DNA from: Ashinkailepas kermadecensis
Lineage: Eukaryota > Arthropoda > Thecostraca > Neolepadidae
NCBI GenBank assembly: GCA_034440615.1
Contig: JAOTOM010004389.1
Location: forward strand, 62,001-126,000
Direction: 5' to 3'
Length of the DNA: 64,000 nucleotides
Shown one piece after another: positions 58,302 through 64,000 of this stretch. Numbering within the stretch: position 1 is the stretch's first letter; each line of letters starts with the position of its first letter. A program made the position numbers and the translations under genes. The notes under the pieces are model-generated. The model ran no database searches and was not told the origin of the DNA. It was given only the letters and a program-made list of their open reading frames with translations.

Positions 58302-58314
58302 GCCCCCCCTCAAC
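58302..58314 (-). other. Polypurine tract of the third gypsy element
   Basis: The minus strand reads GTTGAGGGGGGGCATCA just after the end of the pol region. Gypsy elements have such a purine tract immediately before the 3' LTR. Here LINE sequence follows at once, so the 3' LTR is missing. Confidence 0.5.
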
Positions 58315-58532
58315 GTGGCCGGCCGACACATCAGCGGTCACCACCGCAGCGGCGGCGCCTCGATGGACACGGGGAGCATGAAAGTACACGACCAGACCGC
58401 GGTACGGTAGAGGACGACGGCAGACACGAGCTAAGTGTAGGTTCGTACAGCGTAGACTCGACTTGGCACACAAACAAACAAAAACAAGTACAAAACTACA
58501 CCACTTCGCTTCGCACGCGCCACTGCTCGGAC

Positions 58533-61500
58533 TCAATGGTGCGTGTAACCATGAGTCTTCCCACTCATGGAGGGACTAAGCCGCCTCGGGGCTCTCCGAG
58601 GCCGTACGGGTCCATCCCGTGCGTGCGCGACTGGCTGGACCACTGGCGGGTCGACCGGGGGTGATGGAGTGGCAGGCACCACTGGAGGCATCGCTGACGT
58701 AACCGGCACCATCTGGGATTCCGCTGAGGAGGCCGCCGACGGCTTCTGCCCCGGTAGCGCCGCTGTAGGTGCAGGCGATGCATGCTCAACTGGCACAGGT
58801 GCACGTTGGACGGAAGGCGGCTGCGGGAGTGTCCGTAGTGGCGTCGATGTGGTGGGAGTGTTGACTCCTGGCGCTGGAGTGTCAGGAATTGATGTCGGTG
58901 GTAGTGGCGGCGACCACGGAGATGAGGGGCTGTCGGCTAGGAGGGGCTGAATCCGACGGAGGAAGCGCCGATTTCTGAGAGTTACGCGGCCGAATTCATG
59001 CATCTTCACCCCATACTGATCATGGTGTAAGGTCTGGATAATGCTTGGGGGGGATGGGGACGAGGGGGGGGCGAGAGGGAGGAGGTCTGCAGCCGGGCGC
59101 CCGGGCGGCAGTGCCCGGCTCACCAGCACCGTTGCGACCGCCGCCCGTCCGGCCGGCCGCACGCCTGAGATGGTGCTCGGCGTTGAGCTCCTCCGCTCGA
59201 TGGCAGAGCTCCTCCAGGACCGGCTCGACCTCCGTCCAACAGGCCCTGCGATCGAGCAGGTCCTGGAGGCGCTCCAGGAGCTCCTGCTGGAGAGGCGACA
59301 AGCGCCTCTCAGCCGGAGCAGGGGTCACCGCCCGGGGGGTGTCAGGTGTCCCCGGGGCAGGGCGGGGCGAAGTGGCAGGCGCCCCATCCGCAGCCGCCCC
59401 ACGGCCGCGGCCACGACCACGGCCACGTCCACCGCCGCGGCCACGGCCACGGGGCGCCGGCGGAGGCGGAGGCCCACGCCGGGACCGGGGCCCGGACGAA
59501 CCAGACGCCGCGGGCCCACGGTTTCCCGGCGGGGTTGACCCCGGGGAAGGTCGGCGAGTAGTCGGAGACGGGACAGCGCTGGACGACCCCGAGTCAGGGT
59601 CGGACGCCGGCACCGCCCGCCGGGGAGGGAACAAGGAGTCGGCCGGACCGATCGCAGCCGGCACGCCGCCACGAGCACCAGCCGGCCGCGGCACCACGGG
59701 GCGCGGTCCGCCAAACGGAAAATAAAAATCGCCAATGATCAATTCTGGTCGAAGCGCCCTAAAGCCCAAATAACTAACTAAGGTCTGGATAATGACGCCG
59801 GTCTTATCCCATCGATTTGGCCGGTTGCCCTCCTGGTTTTGGACTTGAACTATGTCTCCAATGGCTAGACGAGGAAGGGTTTTAGTGTGTTCTGACTATC
59901 GCTCGGCGGCTTTAACATGAGGACCCTCAATGTCCATTCTCGCTCAGCTGCGGTCGTTCGCCATTCTTCTCGTGGGGTGAATTTGTCCCAAGTGACTGGA
60001 AGGAAGTCTCTGATTTGCCTTCCGAAGATGATCTGAGCTGGTGATAGCCCCAGGTCACGGTCAGGTGTGTTGCGGTGCTGCAACAACGCCCGGCAGAACT
60101 GCTCGTTGTCCAGGCGTCCATTCGCATCTGCATTGTCCCGAATGAGTCGTTTTCCGGATTTGACTGCGAGCTCCGCTCGGAGGTTTGAGTGCGGGAAAGC
60201 GGCGGAAGAGATCCGATGGTGGACACCATAATCCTTCAGTAACTGCGTAGTCTCGAACGCCGCAAATTGGGGTCCACCGTCCGATGACAGCTCGTCGGGA
60301 ACTCCGAATGTGTGGAACAGGGAACGGAGATGCTTGACGAGGGCCCTGGACGTCGCGCCACTGACGCCACAGTGGAAGATAGATAGCCATCCGCTATATC
60401 GATCAACAACAACCAAGTAGCTGGATCCGTTCAAGCTGAAGTAATCTGCACAGATCTGGTGAAAGGGATACGCAGGCGGATGTGTCCCAGTCGATGGTGC
60501 TGCTGGGTGGGAGGGCGCCACTTGACTACAGGAGCTGCAGCCAGCCCGCTTCTGTTGGATGGCGCCCGTGATGCCAGGCCACCAGACACTGGATCGGGCT
60601 CTTGCATGCATGCCATCTGTGCCTTGGTGGGCAGAGTGGAGAGCGTACAGTATTTCACCTCGCAGGACCTGTGGTACCAGAATTCTACCCTCAAAGAGAG
60701 GAAGTCCATCATGCACGGACAGGCCGGTTCTAAAGCGAAAAAAAAACTCCCTCAGCTCCAGTTCCAACAGTTCTTTGGACTCGTGGAATCCCTTGGTGAT
60801 CCTGTCGACCAATTGTTGAATCTTGGGATCCTTTGCTACTGTGTCACGGATACGTGTCATTATCACCGGCCTAACAACGTTCGCCGCAGCGGCCACAATC
60901 GCTCCCACGTGCTGTTCCAGATGAAGGGACCGATCACGTTCCTCGTCAGATACCAGACAGTGCAGACCCGCTAGTGTGCTGATAGCTGGTGTCCTGGACA
61001 TGGCATCAGGACCCGCATGTGGTCTTCCAGGAACGTGTATGATTTTGAACCTACAGGGCAAGGTTTTCTCTTTCAGCTTCAGCAGTCTTGGGTTTGGAAT
61101 ATCTTCCAGACGCCTGTCACCGAGGATCTTAACCAGAGGCTTGTGGTCAGTCGCAATGGTCAGGTTGTCACAGCCTTGGATGAAGTAGCGAGTCTTATGT
61201 AGAGCATCCGCCACGGCCAGGGCTTCCCCCTCAATGGGGGCGTGGCGCGACTCTGCCAGGGAAGTAAACCGACTGTCCTCCAGTACGAGCTGCCGGCCAT
61301 CCGGACAGCAGTAAGGAGAGTCTGGTGCACAAGCACAATGTTTTTGCGTCAGGCAGAACCCAATTCCGGTCTTGGAAAAGTCTGTCGCCAGACATGTAGA
61401 ACGTCCGGCTTGGAACGTTCGCACACCCTTCTCCACCGCACGCAGGATCATGGCTTTCGATTCGCAGAACAATCGATCCAGTTGTTCGTCCCAATAGAAG

Positions 61501-63027
61501 GTGACTCGTGGTTTCAGAAGCTCGCGGAAGGGCTCCATCACAGGTCGTACGGCATAAGCGTAGCTGACCTGCTGGACGAGACGGAACCAAGAAGGGATCC
61601 CGGTGATGTCGGTCGGTGTTGGAAAGTTTCGGATGCTTTCAAGCAGACGTTGGCTGGGTCTGACCGATGCTGGTGTCACCTCGAACCCAGCGAACTCCAG
61701 TGTCTCGTGCGAACTGGAACTTGGCCGGGTTGAAGATGATCCCCTTAGCGCTGCAAAGGCTGATGTAGTGGCATGTTCGAAAGAAACACTGCTCGATCGT
61801 GTCTGCCCAGAGCAGGGTGTCGTCGACACACTTCACCTTGTACGGGATGTCACGAGTGATGAGATCAAAACGATGGGTGTATCCATCTCCTGCCGCCAGA
61901 TAACCCTGAGGTGTAGTTGTATAACGGTAACGTCCCCACGGTGTTATGAAGGTGGTGCATTCCTGGCTATTTTCGTGCAGCGCAACGCTGTGGTATCCAT
62001 TCCATGCATCCAAGACGGTTTTCTTCGTGTTGGTTGGTACGGAAGATGCCTGGTGGAATGGCGGTGGTGTATGGTGTGTCTTCGGGACAGATTCTTGGTT
62101 CAGGGCCTGGAGGTTGACCGTCCGGCGTGGTGTACCATCCTTCTTGCCCACGACGACCATCCGGTGGCACCAAGTTGTGGGGGTACCCGGTGGCACTTTT
62201 TCGAGGACTTTGAGCCGGACGTCCCGATCCAGCCCACGTTTCACTTCATCTTGCCAGTGGATGGGGACTGGTATTGGGGTGTGCACTGCAACTGGCTTGG
62301 CGTTGGGATTCAGGAATATTTCCATTGGTTCTCCGTGCATGAGGGGCAGCTGCTGGTGCCCGCAGACATTGAACGCGCTGGAGGCATACCTGTCTAGGAT
62401 CCACTGCTGAAGTTTGGCGATGTTGTCCGGCACCGGCTCGAATGGGAGTGTAGAGGGCACCAGAGGTGGTTCCGCACGTTTTGGACACTCGCACCGATCG
62501 TCACCGACGTTCGGGTATTTCGGTTGGTCGACATGGGGCGAATGCACAGGTGCAGCACTAGTCACGTTTTCTTCGCTCCTCGAGAACTCCCCAACATTCG
62601 GGAAGTCAGGAGAGATGATTCCCAGTTGGGAACACGCCTGGCGGCTTAGGAAGAGACCTGGGCGATCCTCGGCGATGTAGCACAGCTGCTTGGTTGAACG
62701 CCTATGGCCCGCTTCGTCATGCCCGGCGATCTCGATGAACACCCCTCCCAGAAGGTTCACATCGCTGCTCTCAACCGTGCTGATGATCTGGCTAACTGGA
62801 AGCAGGTCACTCTGCTGCAGACCTAGGAGCGACAACAGGAATGGACCAGAGACGGTAGTCTGAGCTCCAGTGTCTTGGCACGATCTGACCTCCATTGCCG
62901 ACTTAGGTGACGTCGTCGGAGCGGGAGGCGCAAATCGACGTAGGCGTCCTCGGACACTGAGACGCTGAGCGACACCCATGGCTGGGCAAGGGCACGCCGA
63001 CGGACCCATCCCACAGCATCCTGCCAC
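58533..63027 (-). pseudogene. Third Ty3/gypsy pol (K02A2.6-type), broken and interrupted
   Basis: Minus strand, in order: protease (CQDTGAQTTV, about 62875), reverse transcriptase (MVVVGKKDGTPRRTVNLQAL near 62120, ITPWGRYRY near 61930, CVDDTLLW near 61815 in place of the usual YVDD), RNase H (LATDFSKTGIGF near 61370; TDHKPLVKILGDRR near 61140), integrase zinc finger (HQGTDGMHARAR ... CSSC), core (CADYFSL near 60450, SSDGGPQF near 60270, LRAELAVKSGKR near 60170: D, D, E all present) and C-terminal domain (LAIGDIVQVQNQ; GRVTLRNRRFLRR near 58975). Frameshifts lie near 61715 and 59885. A 735-bp retroposon interrupts the C-terminal domain at 59044-59778. The frame after the integrase continues as a Pro/Val-rich tail to 58533. 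Confidence 0.9.
59044..59778 (+). mobile_element. Retroposon nested in gypsy pol
   Basis: A perfect 16-bp duplication, taaggtctggataatg, flanks the insert (59028-59043 and 59779-59794). Removing the insert and one duplicate restores the integrase frame from KTGVIIQTL to HHDQYGVKMHEFGRV. The plus-strand 3' end, gccctaaagcccaaataactaac, is the conserved end of the family seen at 8143 and 18680. The insert is very GC-rich and open in several frames. The longest is on the minus strand (59769-59020), with an Arg-Gly repeat block and a helical segment (SPLQQELLERLQDLLDRR); since it is antisense to the inferred RNA, its coding status is doubtful. Confidence 0.82.
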
Positions 63028-63980
63028 AGGCGATGATCGACGACGAGACCTCTGCGGCCCGATCGCTTCTCGGTCTCAATAGCGAACATTGACATGAATT
63101 CCGAGTGCTCTCCAAAGTAAAACGTTGCCACGCCAGCGTTGATCTCTTTGGTAGGGTGTGAACGCTGAATGCCATGAGAGCCAGAACGACAGACGGATTT
63201 GAGGTGACCAAGCTTTCCACACGCATCGCAGGCCGGACACTTTCCAGCACGGATGGCGGCTTTCGCTCGCGCCCCGTGGCCGGTCTTCCCACAGTAGGTG
63301 CATGGCTTTGGATCAATAACTGTTGTCCCAAGGCGTTTCTGGCGCTGGAACGACGACATCTTTGGATGGAGTCCTGATACAGTATCCGAGAGCAGGCCAT
63401 GTGACCGTATGCCAGATTCCTTGGCCTCCACAAAAGACAATACAGCCTCCAGGTCCATGGTTTTGTTGTCAGGACGATTGAGGAGATCCCGCTGAGGACG
63501 ACTGAGGAGATCCCCATTGAACAGCCCCCTCGTCACTTGGTCGCGGACAACTTCACCAGCATAGCTGACTTCTATCTGGCATCCTGGCCTTGGACATCGC
63601 ACGGTGTAACCACATATGGAGGCATGGCCCTTCACACGTGCAGCGAAGTGACGGACAGACTCACCATCATCTTGGACGAGATGACCCAACTGGACCCTGT
63701 GTACCATGCATGTGGTCTCCCTAACACTGAGACGTCGGATCTCTTTCATAAGATCGCGCTCAGTCAATGCAGAGAGCCCACCCCCTAGGTTGCGATGCAG
63801 GTCTCTGCGGAGGGACTCCTCACAATATTCCAGGAGTTGTGCTGATATCTTGCTGCCAGTCAGATACATGTTGGTCTTGTAGGATGTCCATCGGTCCTCA
63901 AAGTATGCCCAGTCCTCTTCTGACAGCCCAGTAGTAAGTTCTGGCCGTGATGGTTTGGGAGGTTTGGGGTCCTAACTCAT
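62823..63980 (-). pseudogene. Gag of the third gypsy element, with an early stop
   Basis: Gag forms the particle that packages element RNA. An ATG at 63980 is followed two codons later by TAG (63972-63974), after which the frame stays open: DPKPPKPSRPELTTGLSEED, then the capsid-like region (DLHRNLGGGLSALTERDLMK, ETTCMVHRVQLGHLVQ), then nucleocapsid zinc fingers near 63290-63190. The second finger, CDACGKLGHLKSVC, is a standard CX2CX4HX4C. The first starts CTYCGKTGH but has its last Cys displaced. It overlaps the pol frame by about 200 nt in a different frame, the usual arrangement for a gag-pol frameshift. The 5' LTR would lie beyond the window. Confidence 0.82.
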
Positions 63981-64000
63981 GGCCTGTGCTGTTGCAGGAG

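Noticed and set aside
59020..59769. Host Arg-Gly-rich RNA-binding protein gene on the minus strand
   Set aside because: The frame lies within a retroposon delimited by a 16-bp target duplication inside gypsy pol; it is GC-rich and antisense to the element.

Overview
This is eukaryotic nuclear DNA. It carries spliced host genes, tRNA-derived SINEs, LINEs, Ty3/gypsy elements and cut-and-paste transposon derivatives, and has no operon structure. Scattered TTAGG runs and the transposon content suggest an arthropod, quite possibly a crustacean; the species cannot be told from the sequence.

Two host genes can be read with confidence. The first is arfaptin, a BAR-domain protein of the Golgi and secretory granules, on the minus strand from 27343 down to 16050. 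Six coding exons with GT-AG borders join in phase to exactly 336 codons including the stop. Its fourth intron is filled by a 4.7-kb array of a 24-bp repeat that begins about 30 bp from a splice donor. The second is the first coding exon of VAMP7, a longin-domain R-SNARE, on the plus strand at 54086-54289; the rest of that gene was not found in the window. Three weaker candidate exons lie at 10044-10192 (+), 13137-13229 (-) and 47016-47106 (+).

Most of the rest is repetitive. From left to right: a Jockey/I-like LINE broken by a hAT-like element and a SINE (1-4585); simple repeats and a complex satellite (5.6-8.1 kb); a 63-bp minisatellite (11.6-12.3 kb) and an 88-bp repeat (14.3-14.7 kb); the arfaptin gene; a CR1-like LINE with two SINEs (28.7-30.6 kb); a Merlin-like palindromic MITE (31.3-32.0 kb); a 1.1-kb dispersed repeat (32.4-33.5 kb); a gag-less gypsy element (34.6-39.5 kb) and a second gypsy remnant lacking the integrase core (39.8-40.5 kb); a zone of highly degenerate T-rich/GGCCC repeats and satellite (41-49.6 kb); TIR elements upstream of VAMP7; a second copy of the dispersed repeat inside the VAMP7 intron, carrying two nested TIR elements (54.4-56.9 kb); a second CR1-like LINE (57.2-58.3 kb); and a third gypsy element (58.5-64.0 kb) with a retroposon nested in its pol gene.

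Nested insertions, target-site duplications and one pair of filled and empty paralogous sites let the order of insertion events be read directly. None of the transposon coding regions is intact.
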